IMG/VR virus record: IMGVR_UViG_3300035180_002714
Span: 1-64,000 of that record
DNA from: a virus
Direction: 5' to 3' (one strand)
Length of the DNA stretch: 64,000 bases
The notes beneath the pieces were generated by a model that worked only from the letters and a program-made list of their open reading frames with translations, did no database searches and was not told the origin of the DNA. Both the position numbers and the translations under genes were made by a program. The stretch's first letter is position 1. Each line of letters begins with the position of its first letter. Of the stretch, positions 1 to 9,795 are shown piece after piece.

Positions 1-209
1 CCTTTGATTGCCAGAGGGGACGCAAACAAGCGCTTCGTGGGAACGGGTGCTGTATCGTAGAAGCGCTGCTTGGTGCTCGGGTCGTATTCGATCGAGGGAG
101 ACTTCTCGTTTACGTCGGACTGGGTCTTGGCGTCCTGTGCGGACGCGACGCGCGTCAGCCCGATCCCCATCACCTCAGTCGAATCGTTGTTGTTGGGAGG
201 GTTAGCCAT
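1..209 (-). CDS. Unknown phage protein, N-terminal part only
   Basis: Reading from ATG at 209 leftwards gives 69 codons without a stop up to the window edge, so the gene is cut. The start overlaps the stop of the sigma-like gene by 8 nt, which fits translational coupling as the last visible gene of the tail operon. The visible part is polar, Asn/Asp-rich at its N-terminus (MANPPNNNDSTEVMGIG) and has no recognisable motif. By position it may be another virion or tail gene; function is not assigned. Confidence 0.75.
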   Translation of the reverse strand, partial: MANPPNNNDSTEVMGIGLTRVASAQDAKTQSDVNEKSPSIEYDPSTKQRFYDTAPVPTKRLFASPLAIK

Positions 210-954
210 GGACCTTCTCCACGTGCTCGATGAGCTTCGCCTTGGCGTAGCTGTATTGGCCCTGCGTCATGTTGAGCTTCTTCTGGATCTCTTGATTCGA
301 GAGTTGCTCAGCACCCCCGTACCCCGTCAGGTGTTCGAAGATTGCCTTCTGCTGTGGAGACAAGTCGTGGTGGATGAAGTCGACGACGTGCTCTTGCTTG
401 TCCGCATCGTAGAGCCCTGCGTCGCCCGTCTCGAAGAGCCCACCCGACTCGAGCAGCTCCTTGCGTCCGATCGACTTGCGGTACTCCTCGACGCGATGCA
501 TCGGCCACCCGAGTTGATCCGCCAGCTCGTCCGTCGTCGGTGCGCGTCCGAGGGCATCCGCCAGATCCGAGTGGGCGACGTTGTAGCTGTGGTAGAGCAA
601 CATCTTGTTCTCGGGTAGCCGTGCGACGTTCTGGTTCGCGTAGCTGAGCCGAGACAGCCGCTGGAGCTGGTTGACGACGTGTGTGCCAAGCGCCGCACCC
701 TTGTTCGGGTCGTAGCTGTGGAACGCCTCCATCGCGAGGCGCTTACCCTCCGACTCGAGCAACGGCCGTGCGAGGGTACCTGCCCACTTGTTGGCTTCAC
801 GGTGGATGAGCGGGTTGACCTGCGCGAGGAGCGCGCTGGCGTTCGCATCCGTCGGGCTCTTCTTCCACGCGTGCCACGCGTCGATGTCCTGCGTTTGGCG
901 GCTCGTGGCAGCCAACTTCGCAAAACGGGCGAGCGTGTTCGGCATGGGTCGCAT
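202..954 (-). CDS. Sigma-70-like RNA polymerase sigma factor
   Basis: 250 aa. Residues ~35-120 resemble the compact N-terminal part of phage-encoded sigma factors: a helical segment, the F-x-S-Y-D-P-N-K-G-A...T-H-V motif near residue 80 (region 2-like), then N-Q-N-V-A-R-L-P-E-N-K. A region-3-like helix-turn-helix follows (LGRAPTTDELADQLGWPMHR, ~130-150), and a region-4-like segment closes the protein (LSNQEIQKKLNMTQGQYSYA, ~215-235). Such proteins redirect host RNA polymerase to phage promoters. It lies inside the tail operon, 4 nt after the M23 gene, which is an unusual place for a regulator and suggests late or virion-linked expression. A second ATG lies 9 nt inside. Assignment rests on motif resemblance only. 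Confidence 0.75.
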   Translation of the reverse strand: MRPMPNTLARFAKLAATSRQTQDIDAWHAWKKSPTDANASALLAQVNPLIHREANKWAGTLARPLLESEGKRLAMEAFHSYDPNKGAALGTHVVNQLQRLSRLSYANQNVARLPENKMLLYHSYNVAHSDLADALGRAPTTDELADQLGWPMHRVEEYRKSIGRKELLESGGLFETGDAGLYDADKQEHVVDFIHHDLSPQQKAIFEHLTGYGGAEQLSNQEIQKKLNMTQGQYSYAKAKLIEHVEKVHG

Positions 955-958
955 GGTA

Positions 959-3900
959 CTAGGTTCTCGGTGTCTTGATGGCCAAGACGTTGTTGCGATA
1001 GGCCAGAAGGATCGCGTCCCAATCGCTTCGGGATTGGGAGAAGCTGGTCGAGGTCAGCCCCGTCACCGCAGGTGAGTCGAGCCCCGTGATGTTGGGCGGC
1101 ACTGCGTCCGGGAGGTCCTGATACACGATGCGGCGGATGCGCGAGAAGTACCGTGCGCCCACGCTATGTGCATGCCCGAATGCGGGGACCTCTCCCTCAC
1201 CTGCGGAGTTGTAGAACACGATGTATTCATCGAGCGTGCAGATAGGCCGCCAGTTGTAGCGCATGGCTGCGTCTCGACTCTCGAAACAGGCGCTAGAGAA
1301 CGCGGTTGGAACTAGCTCTCGGTTAGCGTTGTTTCCGCCCAGGTTATGGGCCACGCGTGTCACAGAGCCGACCGACGTTTGGTTCTTGATGGCCAACACA
1401 GACAAAATCTGTGCGTCAAGGTCTGCCAGCGCCGCCTTGGCGATCGTCAACGGTGGTGTGAGTGTTGCGATAGCCGCTTCCGCTTCCGCGGTCGAGATTT
1501 CCTTGACCAGAGACTGCAGTGCATTGGGATTGAGATTGTCGTCCAACGGCGAGTTCAGCGTGGTAGACGACGCACCAAACGAAGACGTGTTCTGTTTGAT
1601 GATTCCTAGATGAACATCAATCTGCGTTTGTAGCGTCGTGACCTGTATGGCCAACGGGGTCCGTTTGGCTAGCAGTGTCGCGTAGTCCTGTGTCGCTTGC
1701 ACTACAGCGTCATCCGTCGCGGCGTCCGGCCCGTTGACGTAGATAGGTTCGGGTGATGCGCCGGGGACCTTGGCAGCGAATGCCAAGATCTTCCGGAAGT
1801 CGAAGGATGCGTCCTTACCGTAGAGCGGCTGGGCCCCGTAGAACAAGTTCTGGTAGTAGGCCTCGGCCTTGGGAAACGACTGCAGGATCTTGCTGACGTC
1901 GCGAATGGGTTCTTCAGGCGCTGCGCCGCGCGCTGTCGCGTCATTCCTCGAGAACTCTTCGTTCAAGAGTTGAAACATCTCCTGAATCTGACGTCCGTAA
2001 GAGAAGGAGAGCGTAGTGCCGCGCCGACCGTCGTGTGACATCGACTGCTGAACCGTCGTGACGTAGACGAACAGGTCCACGCGAGACGCGCGTTGATCCA
2101 GAATCACCGCTGGAAAGCCGGGGACGACGTAGGGGTTCCACGAGATGGAAGCGGAACCCGTTCGCTTGGCGTAGCGTTCGCGGAAGTACTCGAACTTCGC
2201 GTAGAGCTTGTAGACGGTGTCGGTATCCGTCTGCGTGGCGTCGAAGGCTGCAGGCGTCGGCGTCGGGGGTGTCGGAGCTGCCGGTGCCGGTTGGTTGGAT
2301 GTTGCGGCTTGTGGTGTTGCAGGCGCAGGCGCTGCAGGAGGCAATGCTTGCCCCGCGGTCACATACTCCCACGGGCCCGCCTTCATGTAGGGCGCAGGAT
2401 TAACGAAGTTGGTAGGTCCCGGAAACCAGAGTTCGAAGTGCAAGTGCATCAACTTGGCTTCGTCGCGTGGGGAGTACCCGACGATCCCGAGTGGTGTACC
2501 TGCGGTGACACGCTGTCCCGATGCAGCCCTTTGCGTGGGCTCCATATACATGGAAGACATGTGTGTATAGTACGTGCAGCACTTCAACGGACCGTGGTCG
2601 ATAACAATCGTGTAACCGACCGGCGTTTGACCAGCAGACCATACAACACCATCATGTGCTGCCACGACGGTCACGCCGTTGGGCATGACGAAGCCGCCAC
2701 CCTTGGACCGATTGGGCGTATTCTTCGTCCACGGGTCTGTCGCTTTGTGTTCGAAAAAAAGGTCGAGCCCGGGGTGAACCACACCACGTTCTTTGCCGGG
2801 TGTCGGGTCAAACTCGTGCCCGATAACCGGCTTCCGTCCTTCGAACATCGCGACGGGCCACACCCAACGTCCCGGTAGCGGCAGCGTCGGGTTGGTGTTG
2901 GCCGTCTCGCCAGGCGTTCGAATCGCAGGCGTCGGGAAGTGTGGCTGCGGTGCGGGCGTTGCCCCGGTCTGCGCCGGCGCTGGCGGTGTTGGAGGAATCC
3001 CGCCCACAGGTGTTGGGTTGATGTGGTTCTCCTGGGCACTCAGGAAGAACATCCACGGCGGGATGTCGCGACGGTCCATCACCGGACCCTTGAAGAACTC
3101 CTCGGGGTAGAGGAGGAAGTTCTTCGAGTTGTAGGCGGGGGACGCGTGACGCTCCTTCTCGTAGAGGTCGACCTCCTCGGGGTATCCGATGGCCAGCGCA
3201 TCCAGGATGGTCTGCTTCATCGCGGCGCCCTGCGTGTTCAGGAGCCGGTTGACGGTGCCGTCATTGAAGTAGAGGCGCGTGGGCTGCGTCGCATAGTTCT
3301 CCTCGTACGTCATGTTGAGGAGCTGTGACGGGAAGACGGTGTTGCACGCTGGCGGGATGCTGAACAAGCTCTGTGGCTTGACGAAGTAGTTGGGGATGCG
3401 CTTGGGCTTGGTCTTGCGGCTGTCGAGGCTCAGCGTCGGGACCCACTTCTTCGCGTTCGCCTTGGCCGTCGCGCTCTCGAGCGTGTCTCCGTACTTGATC
3501 GGCGCCTTCGTGACGCTGTCGATGGCAACACCGTTGACGAGCGCGATCTGGTGACCGTTCACGAGGCCCGTGATCAACGTGCCATCGAACGTACGAAGCT
3601 GGTTCCCGGTGACCGTGAGAAGTTGGTCCGTCCAGCCGGGTGCCGGGGCGAGCGTGTGCTCGTTGAAGTTCGTGGGCTGGATGAGGCTCGTTGCCAGGTC
3701 GACGGTGACCAGCGGCATCGACGGGATCATCGCGATCTCGGTCAAGAGCGTCTGAATGACGGTCTCGAGCATGTCCCAGATCGAGCCTGCGTTTTGAACC
3801 GGAGGGATGAGGTTCTTGACGATCGTGCTGACGGCCGAGACGCTTTGAATCGCCTTGAGCGCGGGGAAGATGTTGTCGCTGAACGCAGAAACTTCGTCGA

Positions 3901-4573
3901 AGAACGGCGACGCGACGAACTTGTTGAGGAAGTTGGTCAGCCGTGCCCAGCGTGCAAAGAAGTTGGATGCGGGGATGGCTTGGTGATCGGCGGGGACGCG
4001 CACGTCGAGCATTCCGCGCACGGTGTTGTAGAGGAAGTCAAAGGGGCGCTTGATGAAGTCGACCTTCGCGTCTCCGACCTCGAGCAACCCTTGGGTGAAC
4101 AGCGCGAGGGGATAGACCAGGTGTGAGGAGGGCGTCGACAGGTTGGTGACGCCCTGGGCGGGGTTGGTCGCATCTCCAACGAGATCATCGAACGTGTTCA
4201 GGAAGTGAACCGTCAGCTGTGTGTAGATTGCAATCTGGTTCACGGCTGTGAACATGATCGACCGGCCTGCACCAGTGTTGCGGTAGCCCCACCCGGTGAT
4301 CTCCCCTTCGCCGAACAGACGGAACGCCGGCGCGACGCCGGGTACGACGTCACAGTCATCGAGGTAGAACACAGCGACCTGCACACGGTCTTCAGCCCCG
4401 AGACGCGTCAACGTCGGGTCTGCGGTCATCTCGATCTGCATCTCGGGGACTTGCCAGACGCCATAACGCATCGAGACGGACTTCGCCGGCACTTCGATGC
4501 CGTTGATATAGACGATGAATGCAGCCTGACGCGGCGCACTGGCAGAGAACGTGGTCTTGGAAGCAGTGGTCAT
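959..4573 (-). CDS. Large tail protein with M23 peptidase domain
   Basis: 1204 aa from ATG 4573, which overlaps the upstream stop as ATGA; an in-frame start at 4621 would overlap the neighbour further and lacks this junction. Residues ~1-130 resemble baseplate or tail-hub N-terminal domains. A Pro/Ala-rich linker (~535-575) leads to a zinc endopeptidase domain of the M23/LytM type: H-P-G-L-D near residue 599 and H-L-H-F-E-L near 708 are the metal-ligand motifs. A second Pro/Ala/Thr linker and ~430 further residues follow. M23 domains cleave peptidoglycan cross-bridges, so this is probably a tail-tip lysin that opens the wall during DNA entry. It follows the tape measure by two genes, the usual place for distal tail proteins. 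Confidence 0.85.
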   Translation of the reverse strand: MTTASKTTFSASAPRQAAFIVYINGIEVPAKSVSMRYGVWQVPEMQIEMTADPTLTRLGAEDRVQVAVFYLDDCDVVPGVAPAFRLFGEGEITGWGYRNTGAGRSIMFTAVNQIAIYTQLTVHFLNTFDDLVGDATNPAQGVTNLSTPSSHLVYPLALFTQGLLEVGDAKVDFIKRPFDFLYNTVRGMLDVRVPADHQAIPASNFFARWARLTNFLNKFVASPFFDEVSAFSDNIFPALKAIQSVSAVSTIVKNLIPPVQNAGSIWDMLETVIQTLLTEIAMIPSMPLVTVDLATSLIQPTNFNEHTLAPAPGWTDQLLTVTGNQLRTFDGTLITGLVNGHQIALVNGVAIDSVTKAPIKYGDTLESATAKANAKKWVPTLSLDSRKTKPKRIPNYFVKPQSLFSIPPACNTVFPSQLLNMTYEENYATQPTRLYFNDGTVNRLLNTQGAAMKQTILDALAIGYPEEVDLYEKERHASPAYNSKNFLLYPEEFFKGPVMDRRDIPPWMFFLSAQENHINPTPVGGIPPTPPAPAQTGATPAPQPHFPTPAIRTPGETANTNPTLPLPGRWVWPVAMFEGRKPVIGHEFDPTPGKERGVVHPGLDLFFEHKATDPWTKNTPNRSKGGGFVMPNGVTVVAAHDGVVWSAGQTPVGYTIVIDHGPLKCCTYYTHMSSMYMEPTQRAASGQRVTAGTPLGIVGYSPRDEAKLMHLHFELWFPGPTNFVNPAPYMKAGPWEYVTAGQALPPAAPAPATPQAATSNQPAPAAPTPPTPTPAAFDATQTDTDTVYKLYAKFEYFRERYAKRTGSASISWNPYVVPGFPAVILDQRASRVDLFVYVTTVQQSMSHDGRRGTTLSFSYGRQIQEMFQLLNEEFSRNDATARGAAPEEPIRDVSKILQSFPKAEAYYQNLFYGAQPLYGKDASFDFRKILAFAAKVPGASPEPIYVNGPDAATDDAVVQATQDYATLLAKRTPLAIQVTTLQTQIDVHLGIIKQNTSSFGASSTTLNSPLDDNLNPNALQSLVKEISTAEAEAAIATLTPPLTIAKAALADLDAQILSVLAIKNQTSVGSVTRVAHNLGGNNANRELVPTAFSSACFESRDAAMRYNWRPICTLDEYIVFYNSAGEGEVPAFGHAHSVGARYFSRIRRIVYQDLPDAVPPNITGLDSPAVTGLTSTSFSQSRSDWDAILLAYRNNVLAIKTPRT

Positions 4574-5013
4574 GCGATCAACATCTGGGTTGCGAGACAC
4601 ACGGTCGCGGCCAACGCGCACGTACGGTATCGAGGATATGGCGCCATTGCGTAGAGCCGGATCAATTCGACATAAGACTGTGGAATAGCGGGGACCTCAC
4701 CGAGCGCATCGATTGCGGGCCCGATCAAGTAGCGCTGCAAACGCATGCTTCCATCGATGTCAAGAAAGCGACGACGCTCACACACGTTCGACTCAGGAAC
4801 GTCTGCAGGAAGCGTGATCAGTTTGTTCAGCACCGCGCTGAGTTCGGTCTCGAAGGCCATCTGAAAGACGATCCGTGCGCCTTTCTTCAGGTCGTTCGGA
4901 TCCACGACGGCATACAAGAACCGCTGCCGCAGTTGCTCGAGCGGGTAGGACGGAAGCGGCAACAGGAGCTGCTTCTCGAAGAGGGACGCGGTTCCGTTCC
5001 AACAGGTGGTCAT
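4570..5013 (-). CDS. Unknown tail-module protein
   Basis: 147 aa, no motif recognised. It is a helical, mildly hydrophobic protein rich in Leu and Ala, lying 3 nt after the 373-aa tail gene and overlapping the M23 protein start (ATGA). The position between the tape measure and the hub/lysin suggests a distal-tail or baseplate component. There is no signal peptide or clear membrane segment apart from a C-terminal hydrophobic stretch (ALAATVCLATQMLIA). Confidence 0.8.
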   Translation of the reverse strand: MTTCWNGTASLFEKQLLLPLPSYPLEQLRQRFLYAVVDPNDLKKGARIVFQMAFETELSAVLNKLITLPADVPESNVCERRRFLDIDGSMRLQRYLIGPAIDALGEVPAIPQSYVELIRLYAMAPYPRYRTCALAATVCLATQMLIA

Positions 5014-5016
5014 GGG

Positions 5017-6138
5017 TCACGGCACCGTGCGGAAAGAGGAGTTGGGCGTGGGCGTCAAGACGTTGTTGGCCGGGTTGATCGTTGCGAAGGATTGCTGCGG
5101 TGCTGGGGCCGGCGTTTGAATCGTGCCCTTGGTGTTCGCCGTTGGGTCCAAGCCCGGGCGGTACTGTGCAGCCGCGCCGTCCGTTTGCACCATCGAGTTC
5201 TGGCTCGTGTCGATCACAGTCGTGGGTGCGGGAGTGCCTGCGGCTGACTGACCTGCAGGGATGGGCGGTGTCACCGAGACCGTGCGCACACGCTGGTCGT
5301 TGGCTACGCCCGTCGGCGCCAGCTTGGCGATCTCCGCCTGCGCGGCGAGCTGCACGTATTGCTCGGGACGCATCTTGGTGAACTTGGCGTTGGGCAGGAT
5401 GACGTACTCCTTCACGAGGAAGGAGAACGAGAACTGAACAGCCAGCTCGTTGTCAGCCACCAGAACTTGTTGGTGCGCGTTCATCGTGCCGGACACGATG
5501 ACGGAGTCGTAGCGCAGGCGGGCAAGAGCACCGCGACGTGCGAGCTGTGTGCCTCGGAGCAGCTCGAGGTACGCGCGGGCGAATCCCGAGCGGTGATCGT
5601 CCTGCATCGAGTTGAGCAGGACGCCCGAGTACTGGAACATCGGCGGGCTTTGTCCGTAGTAGAACGCGACGTAGTCGTCTGCGAGAACCTTGTCGACCTG
5701 CATCACTTCTTGGAACGACTCGTTGGCTGACGTCAAGAAGAAGTCGATGAAGCCGGTACCTGCGGAGCCGCCCTTCCCGCTCGAGAGCAGGACCTGCGCG
5801 AGCGCTTTCGTCTCCTGGTTGGGCAGGCTCGCAAGGTAGGCGTCGATGGCCGGGTTGCCTGCGTCGGCAAGCGAGATGTACAGCCGCGCCATCGTGTCGC
5901 GGAACTCCGCGTCACGCAGCCTGCCGTCGTTCCGCGCGTACTTCGGCGTCATCAACGGGTTCGCCCCGAAGACGCCTTGCTGGCCGCGGTTGTACATGTC
6001 CGGCTTGGACGCTGCTGCCGTCACCGCGTTGACTCGCCCTTGCGAGAGCACCGCAAACAGCGTCCCGTCTAGCGTCGAGACGTCCTGCCCCTTGTTGTTC
6101 GCAGGTTCGAACAGACCGAAATCAAGTGGGTTGGCCAT
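5017..6138 (-). CDS. Probable distal tail / virion structural protein
   Basis: 373 aa, ATG start 2 nt after the tape-measure stop. Residues ~1-275 look like a compact mixed fold. The last ~100 residues are Pro/Thr/Ala-rich and low in complexity, typical of a flexible tail-protein extension. No enzyme motif is visible. The order tape measure - this gene - 147 aa gene - M23 hub matches distal-tail proteins in long-tailed phages. That role is inferred from order alone. Confidence 0.8.
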   Translation of the reverse strand: MANPLDFGLFEPANNKGQDVSTLDGTLFAVLSQGRVNAVTAAASKPDMYNRGQQGVFGANPLMTPKYARNDGRLRDAEFRDTMARLYISLADAGNPAIDAYLASLPNQETKALAQVLLSSGKGGSAGTGFIDFFLTSANESFQEVMQVDKVLADDYVAFYYGQSPPMFQYSGVLLNSMQDDHRSGFARAYLELLRGTQLARRGALARLRYDSVIVSGTMNAHQQVLVADNELAVQFSFSFLVKEYVILPNAKFTKMRPEQYVQLAAQAEIAKLAPTGVANDQRVRTVSVTPPIPAGQSAAGTPAPTTVIDTSQNSMVQTDGAAAQYRPGLDPTANTKGTIQTPAPAPQQSFATINPANNVLTPTPNSSFRTVP

Positions 6139-6140
6139 GG

Positions 6141-9100
6141 CTAAAATCTCGACTGTTGGCTGGAGTTGTTGAGTACTTGCTTGAGGGTGGTGACCGACTC
6201 TTGGAAGTCCTTCACCGACGACGAGAACAACACCGTGCTGTCCGCCGTGAGTTGTCCGATGTCCGACGAGCTGGCGTCGCCCTTGGCAACCTTGTCACGC
6301 ATCTCCTCGACTGCGGAGATCTGATCGTCGATAGCCTGTGCGGAGCGGTCGGTGCCGCCGCCGGAGATCTCTTTTGTCTTGGTGACGCCACCAACTTCCG
6401 AGATGACTTTCTGGATTGCTGCGTCTCGATCAGCACCCTTGGGCTTGGCCCTCGCCGCCAGCAGCTTCTTGTGGAGCGCCGGAGATGTGTCTTCGAGGTT
6501 TTTCATCTGCGTGTCCGTCAACCCTTCGACGGCGTCGACCGCGAACTTAGCGTCAGCAAGCCCCTTGTCCCCCACCTTCTCCGACAATGTCTGGAGGAAC
6601 TTCTTCTGGGTGGCACCTTCGAGCGTCATCTCCAGCGCGCCTTCGATTGCTTCGACGCCTTCTCCCGCTTCCTTCGGACTCGCGCCTGTCGTCACGGTCT
6701 TGATGAGGGCTTTACGCGTGTCCTCATCCATATGGCCCATCTTCTCTTCAGCGTCTTCTTTGAGTGCGCTGAACTTGTCACCGTATTCCCCTTGCATGGC
6801 CGTGATGATCGCGTTGGCCTTGTCTTTCTCTGCCGGGGTCGAATTGGCTGCAACGGTGGCGTACGCAGCCGCAAGTGTAAGCATGTCCTTGCCGCGCTTG
6901 GCGAGGTTGCCGTCCTTGTCACGCTCAACGTCTGCCGCACCGAACGTCGCCTTCAGACTCGCCCGCGTCTTCTCGTCGATGGAGATTTCCTCAGAGGTCT
7001 TGTTGAACCACCCGTACTTGGTACCCGTGAGTCCGGCCTTGCGGTACAGCGCCTTGATAGCCTTCTCGTGACCTTCTCGAGAGCGCTTCCAGTCCACACC
7101 GCCGATCGCCTCTTGCACGTCCTTTGCCTTCATCAGTGTTTCGATGTGGCCCTTGTTACCGCCGCGCATGATCTCACGCGTCAGCATGGCGTTGACGGTG
7201 GGCTTGTTGGCCTCGTACTTCTGCGCCGCGTCGCTATCGGAAAAGCCCTGCGACTTGTACATCTCGATGCCCGCTTTACGTAGTTCGCTAGCGCCTACCG
7301 CCGACGCACTGTCTACACCGCTAGCCTTCAGATCGTCGAGGCTCGAACGCAACGTGGTCACAGCCGCCTGCAGGCCCTTGTGTACGTTGAAGTCCTTGTG
7401 TTGGGTGTCTTGCCCCGAGGTCTGAAGCTCGGAGTAGGCTGCCATCGCCTTCTCGCGCGTCATCGCCTCACCGCGTGTGACCGCTTGACCCGCCTCGCTC
7501 ACGTCACGCACGCGTGTAACGGCGTCGCCGACGTTGCCGAACGACGCAAACGGGTGCCAGCCGCCGAAGCTGCCCCGTGAATGGCTTGCGATCTCGACGA
7601 ACCGGTTCTCATCACTCTCGCCCGTGAGGCCAAGCCAGCTAACCATGCGGTTCATCTGCCGGTCCGCGTGCCCGCCAAGACCCTGGGTCGTGCCGATACG
7701 GTCCATGGGGCTCTCGCCAGCGCCTTCGCCGTATTGTCGTCCGAAGCGACGGAGGCCCGCTCGTGCCATGCCACGTTCGCCTTCGGTACGCGCCATCTCA
7801 CCTTCGCTGTAGCGATCGATAAGCTCGCCGCGCCCTGCAGCCGCCTCGTCTTCGTGAACCCGCTCGAAGTGTTCCGAGATCGACCGGAAGGGTGATGAGA
7901 TGGCCTCACTCACGCCCGCACCAAACCGCCCGATCGCACGGCGTGCTCGCGTACCGAGCCCAGGCGTCCGGTACTGCTCGCGACGCGCACGATCTTCATC
8001 GGCGGCATCGCGACGACGGACCTTGAGCTGATCGACCTGTGCGTCCCAGAACTCACGGCTCTCACCCATCTTCGCCATCGTGCGCGATTCGGTCTCCGAC
8101 ATCCCCATCGCACGGAAGCCTACCGCGAGGTCCGCACCATGGCCGATCTTCTGCTGGAGCGCCTGCGCTTGGCGGTACGACATCAGCTGCATCTCGAGCG
8201 GGCTGAGCTTCTGAGCGATCTGGTCCGTGAACTCCTGGGTGCGGTTGGCGAACTCGAGGTTGCCCGAGACGCCGATCTCGCGCCGCTTGGTCGCCGCCAT
8301 CTGCGAGACCTCCTGCATCGAAAGGCCCTGTGCGCGCCGATAGAGGTTCGGATCGACGGTCAGTGCGCCGTGTTTGTCCCGTGTGAGTGACGCCGCGAGG
8401 TAACGACCGTCGTCCATCGCACCGAGCTGCGCCTTCGCCAGGATCTGTGCGACGCCTTGGTGACCGCCAGCGCGCGCCATCTGCAGATCGTTGAGCGCTC
8501 CCGTCGACCCCGCGATGTTTGCTAGACCTGCGCCTGCCTGTCCCGCCATCACACCCGTCGCACCTGCAAGGCCCATCTGTTGGGCCATGCCTGCGCCCAT
8601 CTGACCGTACTGACCCATCTCCGCCTGGGAAACACCGGCCATGCGTGCGAACGCCGCACGGTTCGCAACAGCGCCTGCTTGCGCCGCGAGGCCTTGGAAG
8701 CCCATCGTCCGCATCTCGCCGAGCGAATGGATGGCGTCACGCACATCCGGGTCGCCGGTGATCTTCATCAGCACCTTGACCGCCTTGGAGATCTCCTTGA
8801 CCTTCGCAACGAGCTGGTCCGGTGACTGCGCGCCCGTCAGGAGTCCTTGCTGCCCGGATAGCTGCATGATCTTCATCGCGTCCTGGGAGTTGAACCCCGT
8901 GCGCTCGAAGTCATAGTCACGCTGCATGTGTCGGAGACCTGTCGCAGTCTGACGTGCCGCTGTCGGGTCCATCCCTTGACCCGTCATCATGTTCAAGTTC
9001 GAACCTGACACCATGAACGGTGACGTCATCTGCTGAATCTGTCGTCCACGTGCAAAGTCCTGTGTGACGTTGCCCGTCATCACGCCCGACACAGCTCCGC

Positions 9101-9767
9101 CAATCTTGCCGCCGAGCCACGACCCTGCCATCGTGCCAAGCGGACCCAGTGCCGACCCCAATGCGCCGCCGATCACACTGCCGCCAACACCCATCACGCC
9201 TTCGGTGACGCCTGCCGCCATACTCATCGCGCTTGATTGCGCGTGTTGCATCATTTGCAAGTTGCGCATTGCAGGCGATGCGAAGTGTGCCTGCGGCATC
9301 GTGGGTGCGAACGGGTTGAAGATCGAAGGCATCCGCGGAGCGCCGCCGCCTGCGAAGCCGCCACCAGCAAACGCGCCGCCGCCTGCGAATCCACCGCCTC
9401 CATAGCCGCCCCCGCCGTTCCCGCCACTGAACCCGCCGCCGACCGGCGGTGCCATGAAGGGGTTCATCGCGCCCATGCCGACCATCGCGCTCACCGACGG
9501 CGTCGGAGCTGACGGTGGCGGCTGGTAGCGCGTGACCTGTGCAGCCTGCAGCGTCTGCTGCACCATGTTGTCGTGGCGTTGCAACGCCTGGAGTGCCGCC
9601 TCACCGGGGTGCATCACGGGCGGTGGTGGGGGTGGTGCTTGGAACTGCTGACCCGCGCCGCCCATCGCTTGGGCTTGCGGCATCGGCAGCAATCCAAGGT
9701 TGAATTGCATCGCCGAGAAGCCCGACATCATCTGGCGGATGGTGTCGTTCGACTGCTGGTCTGCCAT
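6141..9767 (-). CDS. Tape measure protein (probable)
   Basis: 1208 aa, the largest gene of the tail operon, placed directly after the frameshifted chaperone pair as in long-tailed phages. The N-terminus is Met/Gln/Pro-rich, then strongly Gly-rich (~105-150). It is followed by a glycine-zipper hydrophobic stretch with repeated G-x3-G (~200-235) like the membrane-active segments of tape measures. The rest is predicted mostly alpha-helical and charged. Using the known rule of about 1.5 A of tail per residue, a tail near 180 nm would be expected. No lytic domain is visible inside it; the M23 domain is on the separate gene at 959-4573. Identity rests on size, composition and synteny. Confidence 0.8.
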   Translation of the reverse strand: MADQQSNDTIRQMMSGFSAMQFNLGLLPMPQAQAMGGAGQQFQAPPPPPPVMHPGEAALQALQRHDNMVQQTLQAAQVTRYQPPPSAPTPSVSAMVGMGAMNPFMAPPVGGGFSGGNGGGGYGGGGFAGGGAFAGGGFAGGGAPRMPSIFNPFAPTMPQAHFASPAMRNLQMMQHAQSSAMSMAAGVTEGVMGVGGSVIGGALGSALGPLGTMAGSWLGGKIGGAVSGVMTGNVTQDFARGRQIQQMTSPFMVSGSNLNMMTGQGMDPTAARQTATGLRHMQRDYDFERTGFNSQDAMKIMQLSGQQGLLTGAQSPDQLVAKVKEISKAVKVLMKITGDPDVRDAIHSLGEMRTMGFQGLAAQAGAVANRAAFARMAGVSQAEMGQYGQMGAGMAQQMGLAGATGVMAGQAGAGLANIAGSTGALNDLQMARAGGHQGVAQILAKAQLGAMDDGRYLAASLTRDKHGALTVDPNLYRRAQGLSMQEVSQMAATKRREIGVSGNLEFANRTQEFTDQIAQKLSPLEMQLMSYRQAQALQQKIGHGADLAVGFRAMGMSETESRTMAKMGESREFWDAQVDQLKVRRRDAADEDRARREQYRTPGLGTRARRAIGRFGAGVSEAISSPFRSISEHFERVHEDEAAAGRGELIDRYSEGEMARTEGERGMARAGLRRFGRQYGEGAGESPMDRIGTTQGLGGHADRQMNRMVSWLGLTGESDENRFVEIASHSRGSFGGWHPFASFGNVGDAVTRVRDVSEAGQAVTRGEAMTREKAMAAYSELQTSGQDTQHKDFNVHKGLQAAVTTLRSSLDDLKASGVDSASAVGASELRKAGIEMYKSQGFSDSDAAQKYEANKPTVNAMLTREIMRGGNKGHIETLMKAKDVQEAIGGVDWKRSREGHEKAIKALYRKAGLTGTKYGWFNKTSEEISIDEKTRASLKATFGAADVERDKDGNLAKRGKDMLTLAAAYATVAANSTPAEKDKANAIITAMQGEYGDKFSALKEDAEEKMGHMDEDTRKALIKTVTTGASPKEAGEGVEAIEGALEMTLEGATQKKFLQTLSEKVGDKGLADAKFAVDAVEGLTDTQMKNLEDTSPALHKKLLAARAKPKGADRDAAIQKVISEVGGVTKTKEISGGGTDRSAQAIDDQISAVEEMRDKVAKGDASSSDIGQLTADSTVLFSSSVKDFQESVTTLKQVLNNSSQQSRF

Positions 9768-9795
9768 TTGGGGTTATTGTAGCGTATTCCAGCAG

